Assembly (NCBI GenBank): GCA_031550975.1
Contig: JAVBOC010000003.1
Location: 97,689 to 161,688, forward strand
From: UBA947 sp031550975
Lineage (GTDB): Bacteria > Cyanobacteriota > Vampirovibrionia > Gastranaerophilales > Gastranaerophilaceae
Length of the DNA stretch: 64,000 nt
Direction: 5' to 3'
The position numbers and the translations under genes are program-made. A model generated the notes under the pieces. That model searched no databases. It was not told the DNA's origin and saw nothing but the letters and a program-made list of their open reading frames with translations. Of the stretch, positions 17,492-27,051 are shown one piece after another (position 1 is the stretch's first letter; every line of letters begins with the position of its first letter).

Positions 17492-19789
17492 ATGGAACAG
17501 GGGAAATACGGATTTCCGTTTGAATTAGACGAATTTCAAAAAGAGGCTTGTGAATTTATAGATGCCGGAAAAAGTGTTGTGGTTTGCGCACCGACAGGAG
17601 CGGGAAAAACGGTTATCGCTCAGCACGCAATCCATCGCGCAATTGAACAAGGCCACAGAATTTTTTATACAACTCCATTAAAAGCACTTTCCAACCAAAA
17701 GTTTTACGATTTTGGGGCAAAATATGGCACCGATAAAGTCGGTCTTTTAACCGGTGACACCTCCATTAACAGAGGCGCACAGATTGTTATTATGACAACA
17801 GAAGTCTTCCGCAATATGCTATATGGCACAAATTTCGGTGCGGTAGCAGACAACCTGAAAGATGTTAAATACATCGTGCTTGACGAAGTTCACTATATGA
17901 ACGACGAACAGCGCGGGACGGTTTGGGAAGAAAGCATAATCTATTGTCCGACAAATGTGCAGATAATCGCACTTTCTGCAACAGTCGCAAATGCTGATGA
18001 ACTTACCGATTGGATAAATACAGTTCACTCACGCACGGAACTCGTTAATACGGATTTTCGTCCGGTACCGCTGCGTTTCCACTATTACGACAGCTCGCAA
18101 CCGAACAAACTTTTACCGCTTTTAACACCATCAGGACAGTTAAATACAAAAATCAGGCCGGAAAAACGAGTGCCGTTTAGACAGCGCTCTAAGCAAGTGA
18201 GCCCTGTAAAACAGGTCGTTCGGAATCTTAAAGAAGAAAATATGCTGCCTGCGATTTATTTTACTTTCTCACGCAAAAAGTGCGACGAAAACATGGAACG
18301 CTGCTCCTCAATGGAACTTGTAACAAAAGCCGAACGCGCCGAAATCGAAAAATTTATCGATGAATTTGTCGCTGAAAACTACCATCTTTATGGCAACAAA
18401 CACATTGAATATCTTAAACAAGGGGTAGCATCGCACCATGCAGGGCTTTTACCGGCTTGGAAAAACCTGGTCGAGCAATTGTTCCAAAAAGGTTTGATTA
18501 AGGTCGTTTTTGCAACAGAAACTCTCGCGGCTGGTATCAATATGCCGGCACGCTCGACTGTTATAAGCTCCACCAGCAAACGCGGAGACAACGGTCACAG
18601 AATGCTCACAGCAAGCGAATTTCTTCAAATGTCAGGCCGCGCAGGCCGCCGCGGGATGGACGAAATCGGCTATGTAACCGTCATCGGAACACATTTTCAA
18701 TCACCTGAAGAAGTCGGCGAACTGGTTTTAAGCGGCGCAAACCCATTAGAGAGCCGTTTTGCACCAAGTTATTCAATGGTTTTGAACCTGCTTCAGCGTT
18801 TCTCATTAGACGAAGCCCAAGAATTAATCAAAAAAAGTTTTGGTTATTTCTCGACAGGAACCCGCCTTCACCCGCTTTTAAAAGCGCTTGGCGACGAAGA
18901 TACAATGATAAAAGAGCGCGAATTTGTTTGCCCGAGCAGACTCTCCGACGCGGATTTAAAAGCCTACGATTCAATGCGTAATATTTATGTTCAAGACCGT
19001 CAGACTTTCAAAAAAATAGTTAAACAAGAAAAATCAAAGCGTCGCGCGCTGTCTGCCGAAGTGCTTGAGTTTGGGAACAGGAATAAAGAAATGCTCTCTA
19101 AAATGCAGGCGCACCCTTGTGATAGCTGCGGGCAATACAAAAAACACGCGAAAGCAGTGGAAGTCATCGCACGCTGCGAAATGCGTAAGAAAAAGATTGA
19201 AAAAGAAATTGAACATCAACGCGATGTTTTCTGGAACAAGTTCCTTGCACATCGCTCAGCACTAACTGATGCGGGGTATTTAAAAGATGATTATCCGACC
19301 CCGGAAGGCGTTATGACAGCCCAAATCCGCAACGAAAACGAACTTTTCTTAGCAGAAGTCATTAATTCAGGCTTGCTTGAAGGATTAAGCCCGGCACAGC
19401 TTGCGGCAGTAATCTGCACACTAACAACAGAAGATTTGCGCGTCGAAATCCCGTTTATGCCGGTCTCTGAAACTGTTCGCAAAACAGTAAACCAAATCCG
19501 CAACATAAAACGCCGCGTGGAAAAAATCCAAAGCCGCTACGGCATTGAAGACGCTATGTACATCAATTATTATTTCGCTTCTCTCATTGAACTATGGGCA
19601 GAAGGTGCCGACTGGGAAACCGTCACAGGCGAAATCGAAATGGGCGAAGGCGACATCGTGCGTTCTTTTAAGCGCGTTGTTGACGTCTTGCGACAATTAA
19701 CCGTAATTTCTAACGTACCGGAATCAATAGTTTTCACTGCCCGCGACGCCATAGACAAAATTCTTCGCGAACCGGTTAATGCAGACTAG
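17492..19789 (+). CDS. Ski2/Mtr4-like DEVH-box RNA helicase
   Basis: A 765-residue superfamily 2 helicase. Walker A is APTGAGKT (33-40), the DEVH box is DEVHYMND (about 131), motif III is LSATVAN, and lobe 2 has SHHAGLLPAWK, ATETLAAGINMPA and QMSGRAGRRGMDE. The C-terminal third resembles the DSHCT region of Ski2/Mtr4 and the plastid ISE2 helicases. A C-x2-C pair (PCDSCGQ) and a later Cys lie in the insertion. Such enzymes unwind structured RNA in processing and decay and are common in cyanobacteria. It is preceded by an HLR1-like element, so it might be under RpaB control. Confidence 0.88.
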   Translation: MEQGKYGFPFELDEFQKEACEFIDAGKSVVVCAPTGAGKTVIAQHAIHRAIEQGHRIFYTTPLKALSNQKFYDFGAKYGTDKVGLLTGDTSINRGAQIVIMTTEVFRNMLYGTNFGAVADNLKDVKYIVLDEVHYMNDEQRGTVWEESIIYCPTNVQIIALSATVANADELTDWINTVHSRTELVNTDFRPVPLRFHYYDSSQPNKLLPLLTPSGQLNTKIRPEKRVPFRQRSKQVSPVKQVVRNLKEENMLPAIYFTFSRKKCDENMERCSSMELVTKAERAEIEKFIDEFVAENYHLYGNKHIEYLKQGVASHHAGLLPAWKNLVEQLFQKGLIKVVFATETLAAGINMPARSTVISSTSKRGDNGHRMLTASEFLQMSGRAGRRGMDEIGYVTVIGTHFQSPEEVGELVLSGANPLESRFAPSYSMVLNLLQRFSLDEAQELIKKSFGYFSTGTRLHPLLKALGDEDTMIKEREFVCPSRLSDADLKAYDSMRNIYVQDRQTFKKIVKQEKSKRRALSAEVLEFGNRNKEMLSKMQAHPCDSCGQYKKHAKAVEVIARCEMRKKKIEKEIEHQRDVFWNKFLAHRSALTDAGYLKDDYPTPEGVMTAQIRNENELFLAEVINSGLLEGLSPAQLAAVICTLTTEDLRVEIPFMPVSETVRKTVNQIRNIKRRVEKIQSRYGIEDAMYINYYFASLIELWAEGADWETVTGEIEMGEGDIVRSFKRVVDVLRQLTVISNVPESIVFTARDAIDKILREPVNAD

Positions 19790-19809
19790 GAGTATTTATT
19801 TCTTCAACT

Positions 19810-20607
19810 TCAGCAATGTCTTTCAAGCGCCTCTTGTGAAAAAAAGCTTTTTTTCTCTGCTTCAATCTTGCTCCATAGTTCACCATTAAGTGTGTGTTGC
19901 TTTCGTAAAAATCTCACTGCATCAGCAGTTTTTTCATTGTTCCAATGTGCTTTTTTGATATCTCGTATAACAAATATCAATCGCTTAATACGCTCCCAAT
20001 CTACTCCAACTTCTTTATATAAATTGGTGATATTGGGTTCACTAAGGGCTAATTCATTTTGAGGTAATATAGCCAAAGCTCTTGCTTCTCTTGTCACTAT
20101 AGCACCCGCTTCATTTAACTTATCAGGTTTAATTATTTCGTTGGTTTTATTCATCCCTTTTATCATTTGTGCGTACAAAAGAAAAAAGTATACTACTTTG
20201 TGCTGTCTTAAAAATTCCCCATACTGCAGTTCTTCAGGGCATTCTTTTTTACAAGCAAGATCAATAGCTCCCGCAAATCCTTTATTAATATCTGCGCGTA
20301 TTTTCTTCCAGGTATCAAGTGCTGGGGTAAATAAATTTAAATATGGATTTTCTTTTGTTATCTCAGGACGTATTTTTTCAGCAAATCCTCTCGTTGAGTC
20401 TGACACAAAATCCTGAGTCGTAATATGCGATGCTTTACGACTTAAATAGCTAAATTCATCAAGATTCAATTGATGCCTAGCCGGCATTCTTACAACATGT
20501 CTTATTTCTTGTGGCAAAAATTTGATTAATTGAAAGGCGTTGCTGTTGTGCCACTCTTTAAAAAATTTTCGATACGCAATATCTTGATTTATAATACTAA
20601 TTTGCAT
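19810..20607 (-). CDS. Hypothetical protein, 265 residues
   Basis: Begins MQISIINQDIAYRKFFKEW, which loosely resembles the MKIxxINNTSFGA tag of other proteins here. The rest is helical and fairly charged, with no motif I can name (NPYLNLFTPALDTWKKI, YFFLLYAQMIKGMNKTNEI, LIFVIRDIKKAHW). The ATG at 20607 is preferred: TACTAT lies four bases before it and there is no Shine-Dalgarno sequence for it or for an earlier in-frame ATG. Codon use and A+T bias fit an accessory gene. Confidence 0.5.
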   Translation of the reverse strand: MQISIINQDIAYRKFFKEWHNSNAFQLIKFLPQEIRHVVRMPARHQLNLDEFSYLSRKASHITTQDFVSDSTRGFAEKIRPEITKENPYLNLFTPALDTWKKIRADINKGFAGAIDLACKKECPEELQYGEFLRQHKVVYFFLLYAQMIKGMNKTNEIIKPDKLNEAGAIVTREARALAILPQNELALSEPNITNLYKEVGVDWERIKRLIFVIRDIKKAHWNNEKTADAVRFLRKQHTLNGELWSKIEAEKKSFFSQEALERHC

Positions 20608-20753
20608 TTTTATAGTAAAACACAAAGGATTAACAAAGGCAATGCAAAGGATATCTTTTTACTAAATGGTGGACATTTTTTAAAGCAAGTCAATCGTAGC
20701 AATAAGTGTATTTTTACCTCTATTTAGTATTGTAAATGTTTTTTAATTCGGGG

Positions 20754-20782
20754 TTGAGTATATACTATGGATATGTTACAAT
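20754..20782 (+). promoter_or_regulatory. Promoter of the phosphodiester glycosidase gene
   Basis: TTGAGT (20754-20759) and TACAAT (20777-20782) are 17 bases apart. The leader of about 80 bases is structured but not recognised as a riboswitch; AGAGG precedes the ATG. Confidence 0.6.
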
Positions 20783-20869
20783 AGGTATGGGAGCATTTGC
20801 ACCCTGAGTGTTAAATCCCACCACTCACTAAAAAAACGGTATCCGCACTAACCCGCAAAGAGGCTCAAG

Positions 20870-22093
20870 ATGGATACTACGTTCACACCCCACATATTTC
20901 ACAAAGGCAAATTTGTCGAAATTACGTTTTTATGGGGAGTACTATTGGCTATCGTGATGGCTCACGGGTTATTCGGCTTCGCTGCTGAGAAAATCGCTCA
21001 TTTAAATATCCCGATTAAAGACACCGGGCAAACAATCGAGCAGATGAATGCAGAATTCAACGAGAGCGTGCGGCAAAGATACCCGCAAGGAGCGATAAAG
21101 ACAGTTGAGGATGGGGTTAAACACATTAAGGTTACAAAATATTATAACGGTCAACCGGTGAAGTTAAACATTGTTGAAGTGAACTTGAAAATAGCCAAGG
21201 ATTTGAGATTAACTCCCGCGCTGGCATCAGACCAGACGCTTCAGAGCAGAAGAACGATTACTACAATAGCTAAAAATAATAACGCGCTTGTTGCTTTAAA
21301 CGGCACCTTCTTCAAGCCGCAAACCGGTGTTCCGCTTGGAACTTTAATGATTAACGGGAAGATGTACACCGGCCCTATTTACGACAGAGTTTCAATGGGA
21401 ATCTTTGAAGACGGAAGTTTTGATATGGGACGGGTTCAGCTTAACGCAGAAATCAAATCCGCAAAAGAGACAATACGCGTTGACAACATCAACCAGCCAC
21501 GAATGCTCTCAACACTTGTTCTGGTCTATACTCCGGAGTGGGGCAAGCTCGCGCCGCCTTCACCTAAATACGGAATGCAGATGGCAGTCGTTGATGGCAA
21601 AGTGATCTCCAGCGGTACAGCACGGCTTGAAATTCCGCAAGATGGTTTTGTCATCGTCGGCCCGACAGATGAATTGAGCAGAATCAACATCGACAAAAAA
21701 GTTAGATTAGATATAAAAACTCTTCCGCAGTGGGATAAAGTCGAACATATAATAAGCGGCGGCCCATATTTAGTCAGAGAAGGGGAAGTCTTTGTGGACA
21801 TTGCTGAACAAAAACTTCTCGCAATTGGCGGCAGAAATCCGCGCAGCGCAATCGGCTACACAGCATCAGGCAACATAGTTTTAATCGCAGTTGACGGCCG
21901 CGAATATGCTTCTGTCGGAATGACCTTGACACAACTTGCAAATTATTTGAAATCAATCGGCTGTGTTAACGCAATGAACCTCGACGGCGGCGGTTCCACC
22001 GTGATGTACGTCAACGGACAGGTCGTAAACAGACCTGCTCAAGCCGGCGGAATCCCGGTTTCTAACGCGATAGCCTTGGTCAGAGCCAATTAA
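20870..22093 (+). CDS. Phosphodiester glycosidase (NAGPA) family exported protein
   Basis: A 407-residue protein with one N-terminal hydrophobic segment (about 18-40, FLWGVLLAIVMAHGLFGFAA), probably an anchor or uncleaved signal. The C-terminal two thirds is an NAGPA domain (PF09992-type): VALNGTFFKPQTGVPLGTLM, GGRNPRSAIGYT and MNLDGGGSTVMY are characteristic. Relatives cleave GlcNAc-1-phosphodiester or act on cell-wall glycopolymers; bacterial substrates are poorly defined. AGAGG precedes the start. It converges on yqhD with a four-base overlap. Confidence 0.85.
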   Translation: MDTTFTPHIFHKGKFVEITFLWGVLLAIVMAHGLFGFAAEKIAHLNIPIKDTGQTIEQMNAEFNESVRQRYPQGAIKTVEDGVKHIKVTKYYNGQPVKLNIVEVNLKIAKDLRLTPALASDQTLQSRRTITTIAKNNNALVALNGTFFKPQTGVPLGTLMINGKMYTGPIYDRVSMGIFEDGSFDMGRVQLNAEIKSAKETIRVDNINQPRMLSTLVLVYTPEWGKLAPPSPKYGMQMAVVDGKVISSGTARLEIPQDGFVIVGPTDELSRINIDKKVRLDIKTLPQWDKVEHIISGGPYLVREGEVFVDIAEQKLLAIGGRNPRSAIGYTASGNIVLIAVDGREYASVGMTLTQLANYLKSIGCVNAMNLDGGGSTVMYVNGQVVNRPAQAGGIPVSNAIALVRAN

Positions 22094-23244
22094 GATTTAA
22101 GGATTATGTCGTACGCAATATCAGCTGTTACTGCGCCGCGTTCGCCCCATTTAGCACCACGTGCGCTCAGACGCTCGCGTGCCTGAGTTGCTGCTTCTTT
22201 TGGGTCGATATTGCGATCAGCCAGCTTTGTAACCATTCCGATTGAATTAAAGAATTCTTCAATTCTTTCAATCGCAATTTCAGCCGCTCTGATTTCGACC
22301 GGCTCATTTACACCAAACACTTCACGCGCAAGTTTTGCAAGTTTCTCTGCCTTAAGAAGTTTTTGATTTTCCAAAAGTCTTGGCAGAATAATTGCTAAAC
22401 TTTGACCGTGATCCAGGCCATAAAGCACCGTGAGTTCGTGCCCGATCATGTGAGTCGCCCAGTCTTGAACACATCCGACTGACATAAAGTGGTTTAGCCC
22501 GCAAGTCGCGCACCAGAAAATGTTTGCACGAGCATCGTAATCAGTAGGGTTTGCAAGCACCTTCGGCCCTTCAGCAATCAATGTGCGCAACAGTCCAAGC
22601 ATCCAATCATCCTGGAGCGGCGTGTTCACATCGTACGTCGCATACTGCTCCATCACATGGACAAAAGTATCGACAATCCCGTTTATCGTCTGACAAACAG
22701 GCAGGCTATAAGTTGTTTCCGGGTCAATAATTGAAAACACCGGATAAACTTTTTCGCTCGCAAAAGCCATTTTTTGTTTAGTCTCAACACGTGAAATAAC
22801 TGAGTTTCCGTTCATCTCTGAACCCGTTGCAGGAAGCGTAATAACATCCCCTAAAGGCAACGCGCATTTAACTTCATATCCTTTAGTGATAATTTCATAA
22901 GGGTCTTCGCCCTCGTATTTAACACCGGCAGCGATAAATTTTGTCGCGTCGAGTGCTGAGCCGCCGCCAACAGAAAGTAAGAAATCTACATTTTCTTTTT
23001 TCGCCAACTCAATCGCTTTCATACAGGTTTCATAAGTAGGATTCGGCTCAATTCCGCAGAACTCGATCCAGTTGTACCCTTCAAGAGCTTTGACAACTTG
23101 ATCATAAACTCCGTTTTTCTTGATTGACCCGCCGCCGTATATAACCAAAATCTTTTGCGATTTATCCAAAACACTCGGCAATTCTGAAATCATGCCTTTG
23201 CCAAACAATATTCTTGTCGGACGATAATAAGTAAAATTATTCAT
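22090..23244 (-). CDS. yqhD: Iron-containing NADPH-dependent alcohol dehydrogenase, YqhD type
   Basis: 384 residues, beginning MNNFTYYRPTRILFGKGMIS, very like the YqhD N-terminus. Signature parts are VIYGGGSIKKNGVYDQV (NADPH-binding GGGS), SVGGGSALDATKFIAAG, LPATGSEMNGNSVIS, and metal-ligand segments GIVDTFVHVMEQ and GHELTVLYGLDHGQS. These enzymes reduce short-chain aldehydes and protect against reactive aldehydes, or dispose of electrons in fermentation. A clear AAAGGAGA precedes the ATG. Confidence 0.92.
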   Translation of the reverse strand: MNNFTYYRPTRILFGKGMISELPSVLDKSQKILVIYGGGSIKKNGVYDQVVKALEGYNWIEFCGIEPNPTYETCMKAIELAKKENVDFLLSVGGGSALDATKFIAAGVKYEGEDPYEIITKGYEVKCALPLGDVITLPATGSEMNGNSVISRVETKQKMAFASEKVYPVFSIIDPETTYSLPVCQTINGIVDTFVHVMEQYATYDVNTPLQDDWMLGLLRTLIAEGPKVLANPTDYDARANIFWCATCGLNHFMSVGCVQDWATHMIGHELTVLYGLDHGQSLAIILPRLLENQKLLKAEKLAKLAREVFGVNEPVEIRAAEIAIERIEEFFNSIGMVTKLADRNIDPKEAATQARERLSARGAKWGERGAVTADIAYDIILKS

Positions 23245-23458
23245 ATTACACTCTCCTTTTTCTTAATTGTCCTCCTTTGGAGAAAAATTCGCTCGCTCGC
23301 AAGTATAAATATAAATATTTTTACTTGTCTTACTCGCTCATTATAGTACAAAATCAAACCCGAATACAATACTTTATGTTTACCTCCTTCTAGTTACAAA
23401 GAGGGGTAAATATTTTTGCAGCATGATTTAAACTATAGTGAAAATGAAAGGAGTTCTT

Positions 23459-23635
23459 ATGTGTAAAAAAGAAGAATTAATCGAAAAAATTGCTCACGAT
23501 ACAGAAGTAGCACTGGAAGATGTAAAAAAAGTCATCGACAAGGCTGAACATTATTTGCACGAAAAAATGCACGAACACGGGTTAGAAAGATTCAAGGAAA
23601 AAATTGCCGAATTTTTCGAACATAAAAAAGATTAA
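23459..23635 (+). CDS. Small charged helical protein, 58 residues
   Basis: MCKKEELIEKIAHDTEVALE continues as an amphipathic Lys/Glu-rich helix ending EFFEHKKD. The start is set by AAAGGAG five bases before the ATG; an in-frame GTG seven codons earlier lacks a ribosome site. The motif GGGGTAAATATTTTT lies at 23403-23417 upstream. No family recognised. Confidence 0.6.
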   Translation: MCKKEELIEKIAHDTEVALEDVKKVIDKAEHYLHEKMHEHGLERFKEKIAEFFEHKKD

Positions 23636-23676
23636 ATAATTACAGCGGGGCTATAACTTGGTCCCGTTTTTATTTT

Positions 23677-24447
23677 CTATTCAATTTCATAACTTTTGGC
23701 TATAAAATTACACTTGAAGTTGATTTTTTCAGCACCATTTGCGATTTCCTCGTTCAAAAAGTTTATGTCTTTAACAAGTTGAGCATTGTCTTGCGTATAG
23801 ACATTAAATAAAATGTATTTTTTTCCATCCTTCAATGTCAAAATAACATTGTAAGCAGCCTCACCAAGCGCCTTGAGCTCAATTGTCGAAATATTGTTAT
23901 AACTAAACTTTTCATTCTCTAAACGAACCGAAATTGTTGACACAGCATAGTTTACACAAGTGTCGGTGGACTTGTCACACCTAAATTCCGCTCCTACATT
24001 TATAGATGCTACAAATATAGAAATAAACGCAAACAATAATGCCCTCATAAGCCACGTGAAAAACAAGTTATGACTTATAGAGATTAGCTCAGACCCGCTT
24101 TCAAATTGTGAATTAAAATAATCTGCATCTTCTTGGCAGCTATAAGGTGAAGATGGACGATTATGCCGAAATGTAGGAATTTTGCGGCCGTTAGCTAGAT
24201 TTAAAGACATACTATAAACTTCTCTAGCATAGCCCCTTCTTCCGCGAACAGTCTCCATAATGCTGCCTGCCCCTTCAACTATGTTAAAGTTTGCGATATT
24301 TTTGCTTCTCTTGCGCTTTGATAAATAAAAAACATACATTGTACATAAGTTCTTGGCTTTACTACATATCAATTCTTCCCGCACCGGAACATGGTTAACG
24401 AGAATATAGGCCAGCAACAATATCAATACTATGAAGTACCCAATCAT
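23677..24447 (-). CDS. Two-transmembrane-segment protein of unknown function
   Basis: 256 residues with a hydrophobic N-terminal segment (YFIVLILLLAYILV) and a second at about 130-150 (FFTWLMRALLFAFISIFVAS). Both soluble parts look alike: each begins with a Cys-containing stretch (CSKAKNLCTMYVFYLSKRKR and CDKSTDTCVNYAVSTISVRL) followed by IANFNIVEGAG or YNNISTIELKALG and a beta-strand-rich tail, suggesting an internal duplication of a PH-like fold. TATAAT lies six bases before the ATG, so the mRNA is probably leaderless. Function unknown. Confidence 0.6.
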   Translation of the reverse strand: MIGYFIVLILLLAYILVNHVPVREELICSKAKNLCTMYVFYLSKRKRSKNIANFNIVEGAGSIMETVRGRRGYAREVYSMSLNLANGRKIPTFRHNRPSSPYSCQEDADYFNSQFESGSELISISHNLFFTWLMRALLFAFISIFVASINVGAEFRCDKSTDTCVNYAVSTISVRLENEKFSYNNISTIELKALGEAAYNVILTLKDGKKYILFNVYTQDNAQLVKDINFLNEEIANGAEKINFKCNFIAKSYEIE

Positions 24448-24556
24448 AAATTAATTATACAATATCAACCTCAATAATTAAAATAATTTACATATTGGGC
24501 AATTTTTGGCGCTGATATGTTTTTAATAATTATACAGTGAAGAAAGGAAGTGTGTT

Positions 24557-24781
24557 ATGGGAAATGAAATTAAACCTTTTAGTACGGTTTTGTATGTAAC
24601 AAAAAACGGCGAACAATGCGTAGCCACCAAGAATGACGGCGTTGTTACCATTCAAGGGGATAAAAATGGCGTAAGACAAATGCCAATAAAAGAGTTCATT
24701 GAAAAAGAAATGGTTAATATTGTCGATGCAAAAGGCTTGGAAAGAACACCCGATCAAGATACATTTACTAAAGCAAAATAG
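24557..24781 (+). CDS. Small hypothetical protein, 74 residues
   Basis: MGNEIKPFSTVLYVTKNGEQ continues as a probable small beta barrel with a helical C-terminus (IKEFIEKEMVNIVDAKGLER). The Shine-Dalgarno AAAGGAAG is well placed. I do not recognise the family. It converges on ogt. Confidence 0.6.
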   Translation: MGNEIKPFSTVLYVTKNGEQCVATKNDGVVTIQGDKNGVRQMPIKEFIEKEMVNIVDAKGLERTPDQDTFTKAK

Positions 24782-24795
24782 TTCGCGTTTTCTTT

Positions 24796-25335
24796 TTACG
24801 CCGCAGTGCTTTTCTTTGGTACAAATAACTTGCTCATGTCAACGCCTTCATGTTCAAGCAGTTTGATTTTTTTATCGATGCCACCAGCGTAACCTGTTAA
24901 GCTGCCGTTTGAACCCACGACTCTGTGGCACGGGATAATTATTGAGAGTGGGTTGTGTCCGACAGCTCCGCCAACTGCCTGAGATGACATTCTTTCTTTG
25001 TTCCTTTTCTTTGCCATTTTTTTGGCTATATCGCTATAAGTTATGACTTTTCCATAAGGGATTTCACAAAGAATCCTCCAAACATCTTGTCTAAACTCAC
25101 CACCAATGGGTGCCAGAGGCAATTCTGAAATATTGGGATTTTTGCCTGCAAAATATTTATCTAACCAATTTTTAGCAGCTTTAAGGATTGGTGAATCGGC
25201 TTTTTCTGCTACGTTTTCAAGCAGAGTATCGCCGTGATATTTCTGCCCATCCATCCAAATCCCGACAAGATTATTCTCATCACACACAAGCGTAAGCGCC
25301 CCAATCGGAAATTGGTATTTAGCTGAATAGTACAT
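24796..25335 (-). CDS. ogt: Methylated-DNA--[protein]-cysteine S-methyltransferase
   Basis: A 179-residue suicide DNA-repair protein removing O6-alkyl groups from guanine. The active-site motif IIIPCHRVVGSNGSLTGYAG contains the acceptor Cys, and the HTH that recognises DNA is seen in QDVWRILCEIPYGKVITYSD. AGAGGA precedes the ATG, and a TATAAT lies about 25 bases upstream. It borders the tRNA-His-linked accessory region. Confidence 0.93.
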   Translation of the reverse strand: MYYSAKYQFPIGALTLVCDENNLVGIWMDGQKYHGDTLLENVAEKADSPILKAAKNWLDKYFAGKNPNISELPLAPIGGEFRQDVWRILCEIPYGKVITYSDIAKKMAKKRNKERMSSQAVGGAVGHNPLSIIIPCHRVVGSNGSLTGYAGGIDKKIKLLEHEGVDMSKLFVPKKSTAA

Positions 25336-25367
25336 TTCATTATCCTCTTACTTTATCTCATTATAAC

Positions 25368-25386
25368 AAAAAAACTCCCAAAGGAG
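25368..25386 (-). terminator. Short intrinsic terminator at the outer end of the tRNA-His island
   Basis: On the minus strand CTCC-TTTG-GGAG is followed by seven T. It lies 14 bases past a copy of the tRNA-His 3' end and resembles the terminator behind the intact tRNA gene (GCTCC-TTCG-GGGGC plus T run), so it may be that gene's original terminator. Confidence 0.6.
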
Positions 25387-25399
25387 CAATTTGTATGAA

Positions 25400-25489
25400 T
25401 GGGGCGAATGATGGACTCTGCCGAGCAAAATGATTGAGTATCATTTTGCGAGAGGAAAGAACCCGTTTGAGCAAAGCAAAAACCTGGGT
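25400..25489. repeat. 90-bp direct repeat, copy 1, beginning with the tRNA-His 3' end
   Basis: It begins with TGGGGCGAATGATGG, identical to the last 15 bases (with CCA) of the tRNA-His gene at 29367-29381. Within it GCAAAATGAT-ACTCA-ATCATTTTGC (minus strand) forms a perfect 10-bp hairpin. It matches copy 2 (27180-27269) with only four mismatches by eye. The two copies bracket the Mur-ligase-like gene and the candidate small RNA. Confidence 0.8.
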
Positions 25490-25601
25490 AAAAAACACTC
25501 AGACTTCACTGCATTATACAGTATTTCAAAATTTTGATTAATTAATTCATAAGTCAAAATTAAATACTACATTTCAAAGTATACACGCATTTATCAGTGA
25601 C

Positions 25602-26969
25602 TTATGAAGTTATAATCTCTTTTTTGCATTCAGATTTCAATAATTTAATAAGCCTGAATGCACCCGTCGAATGAGAAGATTTGATAAAGACATTATCTCC
25701 GTCTTTTAGCCATATGACATACTCAGAGATAAGTTTTTCCACATTTTCATAGTACTCACCTTTTATATCAAACTTAATTCTATCCCACAAAACTTTCATT
25801 TCCTTACCAAAAAGAAGGATCCTATCGACATTTGCATCTTTTATGACTTTCTCCAATGCTAGATGGTATTCAACAGATTTATCGCCACCTTCTGCCATAT
25901 CACCAATTATTAAGACCTTATTTCTGTTATACTGCTTGGCGAAAGCCTCGATTGTGGCTGTCATTGAAAGTGGGTTAGCATTATGTGATTCATCGACAAT
26001 CGTTACCCTTTTACCTTTTTCAATTTCGACTTCAAAAGTTTCGCCACGGCCTGCCAATGCCTTAAAATCTTTTAAATTTTCAAGTGCTAATTCAACAGGC
26101 AGACCTAAATCCGCAAACGCTGCAATAACAAATCCTATATTATAAAAAAGATGTTTTGGCACAAATTCTTCGATGAATTTATATGTTTTCCCAAAAACCT
26201 CAAACTGATTACTTGCAAGCAATTTTACATCTGCATCTTTATGCTCACCCACTCTAATTATCTTTAAACCACGAGACTGCGCAGCTGCCTCAAAAATTTC
26301 GTAGCAATCAGTATCACGATTTATAACAGCAGTGGAACCTGGTTTCATAGTAGCAAAAATCTTGCTTTTTCCTACAGCCATCTGTTCCATTGTCTGCCCT
26401 GCCGAAAGATGTACAGGTGCAAGAGATGTTATAATAGCAATATCCGGGACAGTGACATACCCACGTCCAATAGAGGTCTCAATAACCCAATAATCAGATT
26501 CAAGATCGAAGGTCGTCATATTCCAGCAAATCCCGCGCATTGTATTTGCCTGATTTAAGTTGGAAGAAAGACTATAATTTTTGAGCGCGACATTGAACAT
26601 TTTTGTTGTAGTTGATTTTCCTGCGCTGCCAGTCAGTGAAATAACTTTACCCTTATAAGATGTTCTTATATAACGCCCCATATAAGTAATTGCATTATTT
26701 GGATTGGTTATTTCAATAATAGGTTTATCATAATGCCTAAATTCTTCAATATTCGTGCACATTATAGCAGAAACCTTATCCAATATTGCAGGAATTTGAG
26801 CCTTAGGCACACCAATTGTTTCTCCTTGGCTGCGAACAAGGATTATATCTCCATCTGATATTTCTTCATGCCAAATGCGAAGACCTGTTGCACTCCAGTC
26901 TTCGGGGAAATTGTGAAAAATCCCCTCACCTATAGATGATCGTATTTTTTCGACACTCCAAAAACCCAT
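25602..26969 (-). CDS. Mur ligase family protein, MurF-like
   Basis: 455 residues of the ATP-dependent Mur ligase family that joins amino acids or peptides to nucleotide-linked sugars. The P-loop is SLTGSAGKSTTTKM, the central domain holds WVIETSIGRGY and the C-terminal domain opens with VDESHNANPLSM; DESHNANP is typical of MurF. A perfect promoter places TATAAT six bases before the ATG at 26969, so an upstream start at 27023, which would lie before the promoter, is excluded and the message is leaderless. It lies between direct repeats in an accessory region, so it may be a specialised paralogue, not the housekeeping murF. Confidence 0.8.
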   Translation of the reverse strand: MGFWSVEKIRSSIGEGIFHNFPEDWSATGLRIWHEEISDGDIILVRSQGETIGVPKAQIPAILDKVSAIMCTNIEEFRHYDKPIIEITNPNNAITYMGRYIRTSYKGKVISLTGSAGKSTTTKMFNVALKNYSLSSNLNQANTMRGICWNMTTFDLESDYWVIETSIGRGYVTVPDIAIITSLAPVHLSAGQTMEQMAVGKSKIFATMKPGSTAVINRDTDCYEIFEAAAQSRGLKIIRVGEHKDADVKLLASNQFEVFGKTYKFIEEFVPKHLFYNIGFVIAAFADLGLPVELALENLKDFKALAGRGETFEVEIEKGKRVTIVDESHNANPLSMTATIEAFAKQYNRNKVLIIGDMAEGGDKSVEYHLALEKVIKDANVDRILLFGKEMKVLWDRIKFDIKGEYYENVEKLISEYVIWLKDGDNVFIKSSHSTGAFRLIKLLKSECKKEIITS

Positions 26970-26975
26970 ATTTGT

Positions 26976-27004
26976 ATTATAGCGCAAATCAGACCTTTCG
27001 ACAA
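26976..27004 (-). promoter_or_regulatory. Promoter of the MurF-like gene
   Basis: TTGTCG (27004-26999) and TATAAT (26981-26976) are separated by 17 bases on the minus strand. It lies back to back with the promoter at 27017-27045. Confidence 0.75.
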
Positions 27005-27016
27005 GATTATAAATTC

Positions 27017-27045
27017 TTGACAAAAACAGGTATAAAAGTTAGAAT
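27017..27045 (+). promoter_or_regulatory. Strong promoter for a candidate small RNA
   Basis: TTGACA (27017-27022) and TAGAAT (27040-27045) are separated by exactly 17 bases. No reading frame of useful length follows before the terminator at 27145-27178. Confidence 0.7.
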
Positions 27046-27051
27046 TAGCGG

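Noticed and set aside
20783..20869. Riboswitch in the leader of the phosphodiester glycosidase gene
   Set aside because: The leader has short pairings but no conserved core that I can match to a known riboswitch class.
26970..27023. Longer N-terminus for the MurF-like protein starting at 27023
   Set aside because: The extra codons lie across and upstream of a near-perfect promoter whose transcript starts at about the ATG at 26969.
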